Origin: Affinundibacterium amnicola
GTDB taxonomy: Bacteria; Pseudomonadota; Gammaproteobacteria; Burkholderiales; Burkholderiaceae_D
DNA length: 64,000 nt
Reading direction: 5' to 3'
Assembly (NCBI RefSeq): GCF_014284275.1
Contig: NZ_JACOFU010000001.1
Location: forward strand, 496,001 to 560,000
The notes under the pieces are model-generated. The model did no database searches and was not told the DNA's origin. It was given only the letters and a program-made list of their open reading frames with translations. Shown one piece after another: positions 47,588-56,921 of the stretch (its first letter is position 1; each line of letters starts with the position of its first letter). The position numbers and the translations under genes were made by a program.

Positions 47588-48805
47588 ATGAGTGATGTAA
47601 AGTTTATCCTTAGAGAGCCGCTGCTTGACCCTTCACAACGCGTGATTGGTTTTCAATTGTCTTGGCAAAATAACGTAAAGGCGGCAGAGTTAGATAGTGA
47701 TGAATTAAGCGCTCTTATGTCGTTTGTTGCGAACGAATTGAACGATGAGGAAAAAGGCTTTCTACTTGGCGATAGTGTTATTTTTCTAGAGGCTGTGCCT
47801 GGCTTGTTACAAGCGGAAGGTTTACGTCAACTTTCTCCGAAAAATACGGTTCTCATATTTTCTAAACGTTATTTCGCCGATGAAGTATCAATTGCAGCGA
47901 TTAAAGAATTGCGTGCATTAGGCTTTGGAATTTGTCTAAAAAATGCCGATATTTCTGCGCTTGAACGTTCGTTTTTCTCGCTGATTACCCATTTTGAAGT
48001 TCAGCTTGATGCGAGTAATTTGGGTGCGCAGGCAAAAATGTATGCCGCATTGAAACAATCTAACGTGCAAATGATTGCACGCAATGTTGGTAACTGGCAG
48101 GATTTTGACGCTTGTGCAGCATTAGGCTTATCTAGTTTTGTCGGAAAGTTGCATTTAACTCCACGACCAAATATTGCGCAAAAAGGTTTGAATACAACGC
48201 AGACGACGATACTCCAGTTAATGGAAATGATTCGTAAGAATGCAGATATTCAGCAATTAGAGACCGTTGTAAAGCGTGATGCGGCACTCGCTTATAAATT
48301 ACTTCGCTACATCAATTCGGCTGGCTTTGGATTGCGCACTGAGGTACAGTCTTTAAAGCATGCGGTCACAATTTTAGGATATAGCCCGCTTTATCGTTGG
48401 CTTTCTTTATTGTTGGCTACCGCTAGCACGAGTGGGAATTCACCGGTTTTATTGGAAACCGCAATCGTTCGCGGTCGATTTGCTGAAATTCTTGGGCAGC
48501 CATTTATGTCCAAGAGTGACGCTGAAAACTTGTTTGTTGCAGGTATGTTTTCGCTGTTAGATCGACTATTGGGTATTCCGATGGAAGAAGTTTTGTCGAC
48601 GATACAATTGCCTGAACCTGTGGTTGAAGCGCTAGTTTCACGAAGTGGTCTCTACGGACCTTTCCTAGCGTTGGCTGAAGCATGCGAGCTTAACAGTATG
48701 TTGGTTTCTTCCATTGCAGAGACCTTGAAAGTTTCTCCGGTTGATGTCAATAAAGCCCACCTTTCTGCACTGGTATGGGCAAAAAATATTTCTGCTGCGG
48801 TCTAA
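47588..48805 (+). CDS. EAL/HDOD-type signalling protein (YuxH-like)
   Basis: A 405-residue protein with a degenerate N-terminal EAL-like domain (about 1-190) and a C-terminal HDOD domain (about 200-400) containing TTILQLMEMIRKNADIQQLE and RDAALAYKLLRYINSAGFGL. The EAL signature itself is lost and the metal-binding residues of active c-di-GMP phosphodiesterases are not seen, so the domain probably binds c-di-GMP or a partner instead of cutting it. HDOD proteins often link c-di-GMP or kinases to motility. It sits between the chemotaxis and flhBA blocks, hinting at control of motility, and ends before a strong terminator. Confidence 0.82.
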   Translation: MSDVKFILREPLLDPSQRVIGFQLSWQNNVKAAELDSDELSALMSFVANELNDEEKGFLLGDSVIFLEAVPGLLQAEGLRQLSPKNTVLIFSKRYFADEVSIAAIKELRALGFGICLKNADISALERSFFSLITHFEVQLDASNLGAQAKMYAALKQSNVQMIARNVGNWQDFDACAALGLSSFVGKLHLTPRPNIAQKGLNTTQTTILQLMEMIRKNADIQQLETVVKRDAALAYKLLRYINSAGFGLRTEVQSLKHAVTILGYSPLYRWLSLLLATASTSGNSPVLLETAIVRGRFAEILGQPFMSKSDAENLFVAGMFSLLDRLLGIPMEEVLSTIQLPEPVVEALVSRSGLYGPFLALAEACELNSMLVSSIAETLKVSPVDVNKAHLSALVWAKNISAAV

Positions 48806-48903
48806 AATCAATGGCTATGGCTTAATTGAGTGGGTTGAAAGAAAACATATTCAATTAGGTAAATAAAGCAAAATCATTTTCGCCATATTTACTCGCTACA
48901 CAT

Positions 48904-48948
48904 AAAAAACTCAAACGATTGATATTTGTCAGTTGTTTGAGTTTTTTT
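48904..48948 (+). terminator. Intrinsic terminator after the HDOD gene
   Basis: AAAAAACTCAAAC (48904-48916) and GTTTGAGTTTTTTT (48935-48948) form a long stem with an 18-base loop and a T run. It separates the chemotaxis part from the flhB operon, which therefore has its own promoter in 48949-49096. Confidence 0.8.
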
Positions 48949-49096
48949 CATTTCTGCATCCACTAATTTCAGATCTCTATTGTTCTTGAAATAAGGGGTT
49001 AATCCCATTCTATTCAAACGATCTGTCACGAGCACTTTCGTGAATAATTTGTCCTGAGGTAATTAATTTAGATTTCGATCTAATTGGACAGAAGAT

Positions 49097-50251
49097 ATGG
49101 CTGATGACAGCGGATTAGAACGGACCGAACCAGCTTCGCCCCAGCGACTAGAAAAGGCGCGCGAAGAGGGCGATGTACCACGTTCAAGAGAGCTATCTAC
49201 CTGCACCGTATTGCTAGCGGCGGGCGGTGGCTTGTATTTTTATGGCGAAACACTATTCCATAATCTCTCTAAAAATTTCGCGCGTGGTCTGTCATTTGAG
49301 CGCAGTGCCGCCTTTGACGCCAATTTTCTAACGATGCAATTACTCGACTCAGTGATTGATGTCATGCTCGCTTTTTTACCTATCGCGGGCTTGTTGTTGC
49401 TTGCTGCGCTTGGATCACCATTGTTGATTGGTGGTTGGCTATTTAGTTTCAAGTCTTTGGAACCGAAGTTCTCACGTATGAATCCGATTACCGGAATGGG
49501 CAACATGGTGTCGTCAAGATCGGCTATCGAATTGGTGAAAGCAATTTTAAAGACGATCTTGGTGGGTGTGATTGCGTGGTTGGTGGTGGCGCAGCAAAAA
49601 GATGCAATTTTCGGCTTGATCTACGAACCTTTAGACAAGGCAAGTGCGCATATGGGACATATGCTCGGCGTCTGTTTTCTTGCGATTGTGGGCGGTTTAG
49701 TATTGATTGCATTGATTGATGCTCCTTATCAAATGTGGTCGTATGCAGAAAAATTAAAAATGACGCATCAGGAAGTCATTCAAGAATCAAAAGAAGCAAA
49801 TGGTAATCCTCAAATCAAAGCGAAGATCCGTCAACAACAGAGAGAAATGGCGCGTCGTCGCATGATGTCTGAAGTGCCGACAGCTGATGTGGTTGTGACC
49901 AATCCGACGCACTTTTCTGTGGCGCTGAAATACGCCGATGGTAGTAATGGTGCGCCACGCGTCATTGCGAAGGGCGCTGATGCAGTTGCTGCCAAGATTC
50001 GAGAGCTCGCTAAAGAAAATAATGTGCCTATTTTGGAAGCCCCACCATTGGCTCGTGCGCTTTATAAGCACACTGAATTAGGTGATGAAATTCCAGAATC
50101 TTTATATGCCGCAGTTGCGGAAATTCTTGCTTATGTTTTCCAATTACGCACTTATCGTAAATCTGGCGGCATCGCGCCTATTGAACCTAAAAATATTCAA
50201 GTCCCGACGGGATTGGATCCATTGTCAAATGAAGTAGGAGCACCTGTATGA
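49097..50251 (+). CDS. flhB: Flagellar export switch protein FlhB
   Basis: A 384-residue component of the flagellar type III export gate that switches substrate class from hook to filament. Four membrane spans lie in residues 35-215. The cytoplasmic domain begins at about 220 and has the autocleavage site in VVTNPTHFSVALKY, where the chain is cut between Asn and Pro. The N terminus LERTEPASPQRLEKAREEGD is typical. Its last codons overlap flhA (ATGA), starting a coupled flhB-flhA-flhF-flhG-fliA operon. Confidence 0.97.
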   Translation: MADDSGLERTEPASPQRLEKAREEGDVPRSRELSTCTVLLAAGGGLYFYGETLFHNLSKNFARGLSFERSAAFDANFLTMQLLDSVIDVMLAFLPIAGLLLLAALGSPLLIGGWLFSFKSLEPKFSRMNPITGMGNMVSSRSAIELVKAILKTILVGVIAWLVVAQQKDAIFGLIYEPLDKASAHMGHMLGVCFLAIVGGLVLIALIDAPYQMWSYAEKLKMTHQEVIQESKEANGNPQIKAKIRQQQREMARRRMMSEVPTADVVVTNPTHFSVALKYADGSNGAPRVIAKGADAVAAKIRELAKENNVPILEAPPLARALYKHTELGDEIPESLYAAVAEILAYVFQLRTYRKSGGIAPIEPKNIQVPTGLDPLSNEVGAPV

Positions 50252-52326
50252 ACTCGCTAAAACTGCCCGCATGGTTGAGTGGGATTGGCACCAGAGCCTT
50301 AGCTGGCCCAGTTCTGATCGTCATGATGTTAGCGATGATGATTTTGCCTCTGCCAGCGTTTGCTTTGGATATCTTCTTTAGCTTTAATATCGCACTGGCG
50401 ATCATCATTTTATTGACTAGTTTGTACACCGTTAAACCGCTTGATTTCATGGTTTTTCCAACTGTCTTATTGGTGAGCACGATGTTGCGTTTGTCATTGA
50501 ATGTGGCGTCCACTCGTGTGGTCTTGACTGAGGGACATAATGGTCCGGATGCCGCAGGTAAAGTGATTGAGGCTTTTGGTCATTTTTTGATTGGCGGGAA
50601 CTATGCAGTCGGTATTGTGGTGTTCATTATTTTGACCATCATTAACTTCTCGGTTGTGACAAAAGGTGCTGGACGTATCGCAGAAGTTGGCGCGCGATTC
50701 GCCTTAGATGCAATGCCAGGTAAGCAGATGGCGATTGATGCTGATTTGAATGCAGGATTGATTGCTGAGGATGAGGCTCGTCGTCGCCGCACTGAAGTAG
50801 CGCAAGAAGCAGAATTTTATGGCGCGATGGATGGTGCTAGTAAGTATGTCAAAGGTGATGCGGTTGCTGGTATTTTGGTCACAATTATTAACCTGGTTGG
50901 CGGATTGATTGTCGGCATGGTTCAGCATGATATGAATTTTTCTGAAGCATCGAAGGTTTATGCATTATTGGCGATTGGTGATGGCTTGGTAGCACAGATT
51001 CCCTCGCTGATTATCTCCACTGCTGCAGGTATTGTTGTGTCGCGCGTAGCGAGTGATCAAGATATTGGAAATCAGTTTATTAATCAGCTGTTTTCTAAGC
51101 CTGAAGTCATGTATATCACTGCCGCGATTATTGGTGGCATGGGAATCATTCCTGGTATGCCACATGTCGCCTTTATCCTTTTGGCGGGTAGTTTGGCAGG
51201 TGCTGGATATTTACTGAAGAAGCGTGCAGAGGCAGTGCCGCTGGCAGATCAACCCGCTCCAATGCCCACGGCACCTGAAATGGAAGAAGCAACCTGGCAG
51301 GATATTTTGCCAGTTGATACTTTAGGATTAGAAGTGGGCTATCGTCTGATTCCTTTGGTTGATAAGAATCAAGGTGGTGAGTTACTAAGACGTATCAAAG
51401 GCATTCGCAAAAAATTTGCACAAGATATCGGTTTTTTATCTCCTCCAGTACACATTCGCGATAATCTCGAATTAAAACCAAGCTCATATCGTATCGCCTT
51501 GAAAGGCGTCGAAGTCGGCTCTGGCGATGCCAACATGGGGCAATTCTTGGCAATTGATCCAGGCATGGTATCGGGTAGCTTGCCAGGCATGCCTACGACT
51601 GATCCGGCCTTTGGATTGCCAGCAGTTTGGATTGATGCGTCCATGCGTGAACAGGCGCAAGCAATGGGGTACACCGTCGTAGATGCTGGAACCGTGATCG
51701 CGACGCACTTAAATCATTTGATTACATCGAACGCCGCAGAGCTTTTAGGTCGCCATGAGGTTCAACAGTTACTCGATCATCTGGCAAAGGAGTCGCCTAA
51801 GATGATTGAAGATTTAACTCCGCGTTTATTGCCGCTTTCTGTCATTCAGAAGGTCTTGCAAAACTTATTAATTGAAGGTGTACATATTCGCGACATGCGT
51901 TCGATTGTTGAGACCTTGAGTGAATTTGGCGCGCATACCCAAGATCCAAACGAATTGACCGCACAAGTTCGCGTGGTGTTGGGACGAGCGATTGTGCAGC
52001 AGATTTTCCCGACCGGAAATGAATTGGCGGTGATGACTTTGGATAATCGTCTAGAACGTTTATTAATGCAGACTTTACAAGGCCATGGAGCCGAAGGCGC
52101 CAGTATGGAGCCAGGTTTGGCCGATACTTTGGCACTGCAAACCGAAGCCGCAGCACAGCATCAACAACAGTTAGGCTTGACGCCAGTTTTGTTGGTTCCC
52201 GCACCCTTACGCGCATTGCTTGCACGCTTCCTGAGACGTACTTTGCCGCAAGTGAAAGTGCTGTCGCATGCGGAGCTTCCAGAAACAAAAACAATTAGAG
52301 TGACTAGCCAGGTAGGAGGGCAATGA
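50248..52326 (+). CDS. flhA: Flagellar export gate protein FlhA
   Basis: The largest export gate subunit, 692 residues. The N-terminal half has about eight membrane spans and the FHIPEP-type signature region (VFPTVLLVSTMLRLSLNVAS, ARFALDAMPGKQMAIDADLN). The cytoplasmic C-terminal part from about residue 350 docks chaperones and substrates, including the FlgN-FlgK type complexes. Both ends overlap neighbours by four bases (flhB and flhF), a sign of tight translational coupling. Confidence 0.98.
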   Translation: MNSLKLPAWLSGIGTRALAGPVLIVMMLAMMILPLPAFALDIFFSFNIALAIIILLTSLYTVKPLDFMVFPTVLLVSTMLRLSLNVASTRVVLTEGHNGPDAAGKVIEAFGHFLIGGNYAVGIVVFIILTIINFSVVTKGAGRIAEVGARFALDAMPGKQMAIDADLNAGLIAEDEARRRRTEVAQEAEFYGAMDGASKYVKGDAVAGILVTIINLVGGLIVGMVQHDMNFSEASKVYALLAIGDGLVAQIPSLIISTAAGIVVSRVASDQDIGNQFINQLFSKPEVMYITAAIIGGMGIIPGMPHVAFILLAGSLAGAGYLLKKRAEAVPLADQPAPMPTAPEMEEATWQDILPVDTLGLEVGYRLIPLVDKNQGGELLRRIKGIRKKFAQDIGFLSPPVHIRDNLELKPSSYRIALKGVEVGSGDANMGQFLAIDPGMVSGSLPGMPTTDPAFGLPAVWIDASMREQAQAMGYTVVDAGTVIATHLNHLITSNAAELLGRHEVQQLLDHLAKESPKMIEDLTPRLLPLSVIQKVLQNLLIEGVHIRDMRSIVETLSEFGAHTQDPNELTAQVRVVLGRAIVQQIFPTGNELAVMTLDNRLERLLMQTLQGHGAEGASMEPGLADTLALQTEAAAQHQQQLGLTPVLLVPAPLRALLARFLRRTLPQVKVLSHAELPETKTIRVTSQVGGQ

Positions 52327-53609
52327 TGAACGTCAAAAAATTTATAGCACCGAGCTCACGAGAAGCATTGCGTAAAGTACGTGCGATGTTGGGTGAAGAC
52401 GCGGTAATTCTGTCGAATCGCAATGTCGATGGCCAGGTAGAAATTCTTGCTATGAACGATCAAGCTTTGACGGGAATTGCGTCAGAAGCTGGCGTCGCGC
52501 AGCAAACCGCAACTGCAACCGCAATGCAATTTAATCCCAACGCGAAGTCATCAATTGAGTTTCTGTCGGTTGAAGCGAAGTCTCCTGCTAGTGTATTGAA
52601 GAAAGAAGACGCCTTCGCGGCTCCCAGTCAAGCTGAAGTAGCATCAATGATGAGCGAAATTCGTTCAATGAGAGATATGCTGGAAGGCAAAATGTCTGAG
52701 ATGTCTTGGCTTAATACGCAGCAAAAAACGCCTTATAAATCAGATGTATTACGTGAGATGCTGGCAACTGGCTTGAGCGCGAGCTTGTCACGTCATATGA
52801 TGGAAAAAATGCCAGAGTGTGGTAATGCAGAAGCAGGGCTAGATTGGGTTAAGTCGATCATGGTGAAGAACTTATCGACAATCAGTAATGAGAACGAAAT
52901 CCTTGAGCAAGGTGGTGTATATGCACTGGTTGGGCCAACGGGTGTCGGAAAAACAACAACAACGGCCAAGCTTGCTGCACGTTGCGTGATGCGTCATGGC
53001 CCATCAAAACTCGCTTTAATCACGACAGATGGTTATCGTATTGGCGGCTATGAACAGTTAAGAATTTACGGGAAGATTTTGGGTGTGATGGTGCACTCAG
53101 TGAAAGATGAATCTGATCTGAAAATTGCATTAGCAGAGTTAAAGAACAAGCATACTGTGTTGATTGATACTGTTGGCGTAAGTCAGCGCGACAAAATGGT
53201 GACGCAACAAGTGGCAATGTTGTCTGGATCGGGAGTCGATGTGAAACGTTTACTTTGCTTAAATGCGACATCCACTGGCGAAACCTTGACTGAAGTCGTG
53301 CGTGCTTATCGTGGTGAAGGTTTGTCTGGATGTATTTTAACGAAGCTGGACGAGGCCGCAACGATAGGCGGTGCGCTTGATATTGTGATACGTCAGAAAT
53401 TAAATCTTTATTACGTCGCGAGTGGTCAACGAGTTCCAGAAGACTTACATGTCGCGAATAAACAGTATTTGGTTGATCGCGCATTTAAGTTGAAGCGTGA
53501 AACTTCTGCGTATAAATTTCAGAATGATGAATTGCCTCTCCTAATGTCAACTATGGCTTCGGGCAAGCAAGGTGCTTCAATCGGAAAACCGGAGGTGCAT
53601 TTTGGTTAA
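52323..53609 (+). CDS. flhF: Flagellar SRP-like GTPase FlhF
   Basis: Sets number and place of polar flagella and recruits early basal-body proteins. It has 428 residues. The N-terminal basic region (KKFIAPSSREALRKVRAMLG) and a variable B domain precede the SRP-type NG domain. There the G1 loop GPTGVGKTTTTAKLAARC begins at residue 204, the G3-like DTVGVSQRD lies near 280, and G4 is TKLDEA. Two ATG codons stand in tandem; the first overlaps the flhA stop. It ends inside the start of flhG. Confidence 0.95.
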   Translation: MMNVKKFIAPSSREALRKVRAMLGEDAVILSNRNVDGQVEILAMNDQALTGIASEAGVAQQTATATAMQFNPNAKSSIEFLSVEAKSPASVLKKEDAFAAPSQAEVASMMSEIRSMRDMLEGKMSEMSWLNTQQKTPYKSDVLREMLATGLSASLSRHMMEKMPECGNAEAGLDWVKSIMVKNLSTISNENEILEQGGVYALVGPTGVGKTTTTAKLAARCVMRHGPSKLALITTDGYRIGGYEQLRIYGKILGVMVHSVKDESDLKIALAELKNKHTVLIDTVGVSQRDKMVTQQVAMLSGSGVDVKRLLCLNATSTGETLTEVVRAYRGEGLSGCILTKLDEAATIGGALDIVIRQKLNLYYVASGQRVPEDLHVANKQYLVDRAFKLKRETSAYKFQNDELPLLMSTMASGKQGASIGKPEVHFG

Positions 53610-54444
53610 TTGTGATCAAGCGGAAGGCCTGCGTCGCATGCTGGAAATGCCAAAGTTGAAGGTGTTAACGTTTCTTTCAGCCTTACCTGATTCTGACAGC
53701 AATGGCATGCTGATAAACTTGTCAGCGACTTTGGCAAATCGAGGAAAAAATACCTTGATGGTTGATGCAAAATTGACAGATTCCAGCCTAAGTGCGTGGC
53801 TAAATTTAAAATCAGATCAGACACTGTTGGAGGTCGCACGACAACAGCGTACAATGGACGTCGTGATCAAACAAATTTCTCCACGATTGTCGATAACCAA
53901 AGTAGCCCATGTAATGCCTAAAAATTTGGGTTTGCCGCAAAGTGGATATCGAGAATTATCGAAAGTATTTGATTTAGCTGCTAGCCGTTCCGATTTGGTG
54001 GTGGTTGATTGTGCGTTAAATGCAGATGATACTTTTTTATTGTCGTCGTTTGACGAGAGTGAGTTAATTATTCAGGTTTCTGCAGACTCTAAAACGATCA
54101 CCAATGCTTATGCCTTGATTAAGCGATTAAGTAATCGTTTAGGGCGACGGAATTACGGCATCGTTGTTTCTGGTGTCGATGGAGAGCAAGCACAAAAGAT
54201 TTTTTCAAATTTGTCTGTGACCGCACGCCGTTATTTGGCGGTGGACTTAAATTTTGTAGGCTTTGTGCCAGCGGATGTTCATTTAGTTCGGGCTACAGAG
54301 TCCGGGCGTGCCGTCATTGATGCTTTTCCATTGTCGAAAGCGGCAAATGCGTTCGTGCGTATGGCAGAAAAATTAGTTTCGACGGCTAGTCAGGGTTTTC
54401 GCTTTGATGCAATGTCACAGCTAGGCGCTCCATTAGAATATTAA
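53602..54444 (+). CDS. flhG: FlhG/FleN-like MinD-family regulator with decayed Walker A
   Basis: FlhG limits flagellum number and stimulates FlhF GTPase. A TTG start at 53602, with GGAGG 6 bases ahead (53591-53595), gives a 280-residue protein starting MVNCDQAEGLRRML, which contains the DQAxxLR activator motif (residues 5-11). This start overlaps the flhF stop. Where MinD proteins have KGGxGKT, this one reads LSALPDSDSNGMLINLSATL, so the signature and catalytic lysines are missing, although the following LMVDAKL and VVVDCALNADD strands survive. ATP binding is therefore doubtful and its activity may rest on FlhF contact only. An ATG further in would lose the activator motif. Confidence 0.85.
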   Translation: MVNCDQAEGLRRMLEMPKLKVLTFLSALPDSDSNGMLINLSATLANRGKNTLMVDAKLTDSSLSAWLNLKSDQTLLEVARQQRTMDVVIKQISPRLSITKVAHVMPKNLGLPQSGYRELSKVFDLAASRSDLVVVDCALNADDTFLLSSFDESELIIQVSADSKTITNAYALIKRLSNRLGRRNYGIVVSGVDGEQAQKIFSNLSVTARRYLAVDLNFVGFVPADVHLVRATESGRAVIDAFPLSKAANAFVRMAEKLVSTASQGFRFDAMSQLGAPLEY

Positions 54445-54451
54445 TTAATTT

Positions 54452-55186
54452 ATGTACACAGCAAGTGGTAAATCAGATAAGAACTCAATACTCACCGAGC
54501 ATGCGCCCTTGGTGAAGCGTTTGGCTTATCAATTAAAAGCGAGATTGCCACCTAGTGTTGAAGTTGATGATTTGGTTCAAGCCGGCATGATTGGATTGCT
54601 AGATGCTGTTAACCGCTATGAAGATAACCATGGCGCGCAATTTGAAACCTATGCGATTCAACGAATTCGTGGTGCGATGTTGGATGAATTGCGTAGTAGT
54701 GATTGGCTACCTCGTGGCGTTCGGCAAAATATGCGTAAGATTGAAAATGCGATGAACGAGCTGCAGCAAAAGCTTGGGCGGCCGCCTATGGAAACTGAGT
54801 TAGCCAAACATTTAAAGTTGACGCTGGTCGATTACCAAGAATTACTCGGTGAAAGCGGTGGTCATCAATTATTGTATTACGAAGATTTTCATGATGCGGA
54901 TACCAAGGAACACTTTCTCGATCATTTTTGTAATGACGACCGTTCCGGTGATCCGTTGCAGGACTTATTGCACGGAGATTTTCGTGACGCGGTGGTTTTT
55001 GCCATTAATAGTTTGCCTGAGCGTGAAAAGTTATTAATGGGTTTGTATTACGAACAGGAATTGAATTTGAAAGAAATTGGCGCGGTGATGGGTGTTTCTG
55101 AATCTCGCGTTTCTCAATTGCATAGCCAAGCTGTCGGCCGGCTGCGTGCATCTTTAAGGGAGCGGGCGTGGACCGGGCTAGCTTAA
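54452..55186 (+). CDS. fliA: Flagellar sigma factor FliA (sigma-28)
   Basis: Directs RNA polymerase to late flagellar promoters. The 244 residues include region 2 (LVKRLAYQLKARLPPSVEVDDLVQAGMIGLLDAVNRYE and QFETYAIQRIRGAMLDELR), region 3 and region 4 (LNLKEIGAVMGVSESRVSQLHSQAVGRLR). It is held inactive by FlgM, encoded at 57413, until the hook is complete. It starts 7 bases after flhG and overlaps the following motC-like gene by 19 bases, so it is cotranscribed with a stator gene. Confidence 0.97.
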   Translation: MYTASGKSDKNSILTEHAPLVKRLAYQLKARLPPSVEVDDLVQAGMIGLLDAVNRYEDNHGAQFETYAIQRIRGAMLDELRSSDWLPRGVRQNMRKIENAMNELQQKLGRPPMETELAKHLKLTLVDYQELLGESGGHQLLYYEDFHDADTKEHFLDHFCNDDRSGDPLQDLLHGDFRDAVVFAINSLPEREKLLMGLYYEQELNLKEIGAVMGVSESRVSQLHSQAVGRLRASLRERAWTGLA

Positions 55187-55917
55187 TCGGAATTATTCTT
55201 GTTGTTACAGGCATTCTCTCTGGACAGTTACTTGAAGGAGGGCAGCTGTCCTCTTTGGTTCAGCCTGCGGCATTCGTTATCGTGGTGGTTAGTACGATTG
55301 GCGCAGTATTGCTTCAAAGTCGAATGTCGACCTTTATTCGTGGCATTAAATTGTTGAAATGGATTGTGTTGTTGCCAGAAGATAAAAGTCGTAAAAATGT
55401 ACAAGATGCTTTGGTTTGGAGTGTCGTGGCGCGACGTGAGGGATTTTTAAGTTTGGAACGCTATATCGATTCAGTTAAAGATCCGTTCATTGAAAAAGGT
55501 TTGAAATTGGTCGTTGATGGGATTGATCCCGAGCGTATTAAAGATGTTCTTGATGTCGATATTTCTTTTTACGAAATGGAACAGCGTCAAGCAATCAAGA
55601 TTTGGGATGCAGCAGGTGGATATGCTCCGACCATTGGGATTTTAGGTGCTGTACTAGGCTTAATTCACGTCATGGAAAACTTGACCGACCCAAGTAAGCT
55701 GGGCAGCGGCATTGCCGTTGCATTCGTCGCAACGATTTATGGCGTGGGCTTGGCGAATCTGTTTTTCTTGCCGATTGCGAATAAGCTCAAAGAGATTGTC
55801 GGAAAAGAGGTCGTGCGCAGAGAAATGCTGGCGGATATCTTTTTTAGTATCGCACAAGGCGATAGTCCGAGAATAGTTGAAGAGCGTCTGTCCAATCATC
55901 GGCAGAAAAAATCCTAG
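55168..55917 (+). CDS. motC: Second stator subunit, MotC/PomA-like
   Basis: A 249-residue MotA/ExbB family protein, distinct from the first MotA in length and sequence. Four spans are seen: IGIILVVTGILSGQLLEGG, FVIVVVSTIGAVLL, then GGYAPTIGILGAVLGLIHVM and AVAFVATIYGVGLANLFFLP. It resembles Pseudomonas MotC and Vibrio PomA. The GTG start has GGGAG 5 bases ahead and overlaps the fliA coding end by 19 bases. motD follows. Two stator sets allow the motor to exchange torque units under different loads. Confidence 0.92.
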   Translation: MDRASLIGIILVVTGILSGQLLEGGQLSSLVQPAAFVIVVVSTIGAVLLQSRMSTFIRGIKLLKWIVLLPEDKSRKNVQDALVWSVVARREGFLSLERYIDSVKDPFIEKGLKLVVDGIDPERIKDVLDVDISFYEMEQRQAIKIWDAAGGYAPTIGILGAVLGLIHVMENLTDPSKLGSGIAVAFVATIYGVGLANLFFLPIANKLKEIVGKEVVRREMLADIFFSIAQGDSPRIVEERLSNHRQKKS

Positions 55918-55997
55918 CTAGAAAAATGATTGCTTCGTAATTTGTTTAATTGAAATCTCAAGTCACAAATCACAAATATTTAGATTGATTTCTCTAT

Positions 55998-56777
55998 ATG
56001 GCACGTAAGAAGTATCAGGAAGAACCCGATAATCATGATCGTTGGCTAGTCTCTTACGCTGACTTCATGACCTTGCTCTTTGCTTTTTTTGTGGTTATGT
56101 ATGCAATCTCTTCACTTAATGAAGGTAAGTACAGGGTATTGTCTAGTTCATTGACTGGTGCATTTGGCGCAAACGTTGTCGCTGCAGGCGAAATTCCGGA
56201 TTTGAAAAAACATCAAAATGCGGTGATTGATACCCTACCGCTCATTCGCCCTAGAAATACAGAACCATTAAAAAAAGAGCGCGAAAAAATGACCCAAGTC
56301 GCACGCGATATTATGAGTGTGCTGGAGCCACTTGTACGCGAAGGTAAAGTGCGTGTTACTCAAACAAGTCGCGGTGTTTCCATTGAAATTAATGCCAGTT
56401 TGCTTTTTGCTCAGGGCGAGGCGAAGCTCAATACTGATTCACTTGAAGCATTGAAGGCCATTGCTGAGGTACTGAAATTAGATAGTCATGCAATACAGGT
56501 TGAGGGCTTTACCGATAATCTTCCGATTAAAAACTCAACTTTCCCATCAAATTGGGAATTATCGGCAACGAGAGCAAGTACCGTTGCGCGTCTGTTTATG
56601 GAAAATGGCGTAGACGAAAATCGTATCACGGCAGTCGGTCAAGGTCCGAAGTTTCCTGTGGGTTCAAACGAAACTGCGGAAGGGCGAGCTAGAAATCGGC
56701 GTGTCGCGATTACTATTCTTTCGGTATTGCCAGAAACACCTGTTGATGTTCCAGTTTCCCCTGGAATCAAGCCTTAG
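55998..56777 (+). CDS. motD: Second stator subunit, MotD/MotB-like
   Basis: A 259-residue partner of MotC. The membrane span with the ion-carrying Asp is RWLVSYADFMTLLFAFFVVMYAI (about 15-37). The C-terminal OmpA-like domain starts near residue 120 (GVSIEINASLLFAQGEAKL) and has VEGFTDNLPIKN and NWELSATRASTVARLF for peptidoglycan binding. An 80-base gap separates it from motC. Its stop codon lies within a tandem 18-base duplication. Confidence 0.93.
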   Translation: MARKKYQEEPDNHDRWLVSYADFMTLLFAFFVVMYAISSLNEGKYRVLSSSLTGAFGANVVAAGEIPDLKKHQNAVIDTLPLIRPRNTEPLKKEREKMTQVARDIMSVLEPLVREGKVRVTQTSRGVSIEINASLLFAQGEAKLNTDSLEALKAIAEVLKLDSHAIQVEGFTDNLPIKNSTFPSNWELSATRASTVARLFMENGVDENRITAVGQGPKFPVGSNETAEGRARNRRVAITILSVLPETPVDVPVSPGIKP

Positions 56778-56801
56778 GCTAGCATCAAGCCTTAAGCTAG
56801 C
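56766..56801 (+). repeat. Tandem 18-base duplication over the motD stop codon
   Basis: ATCAAGCCTTAGGCTAGC (56766-56783) is followed at once by ATCAAGCCTTAAGCTAGC (56784-56801), one mismatch. The first copy contains the motD stop TAG. It looks like a recent slip-strand duplication. Confidence 0.85.
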
Positions 56802-56921
56802 AGATTTACTTTTTTGATTTGAAGTTGGATATGACTGAAGTTACTTCAGCTAAAGAAGCGTATTGACTGCTAAGGTTTGAGAGGGGGCGGCGCTATAAAT
56901 TCCGCAAATTGCGTCTAATGG

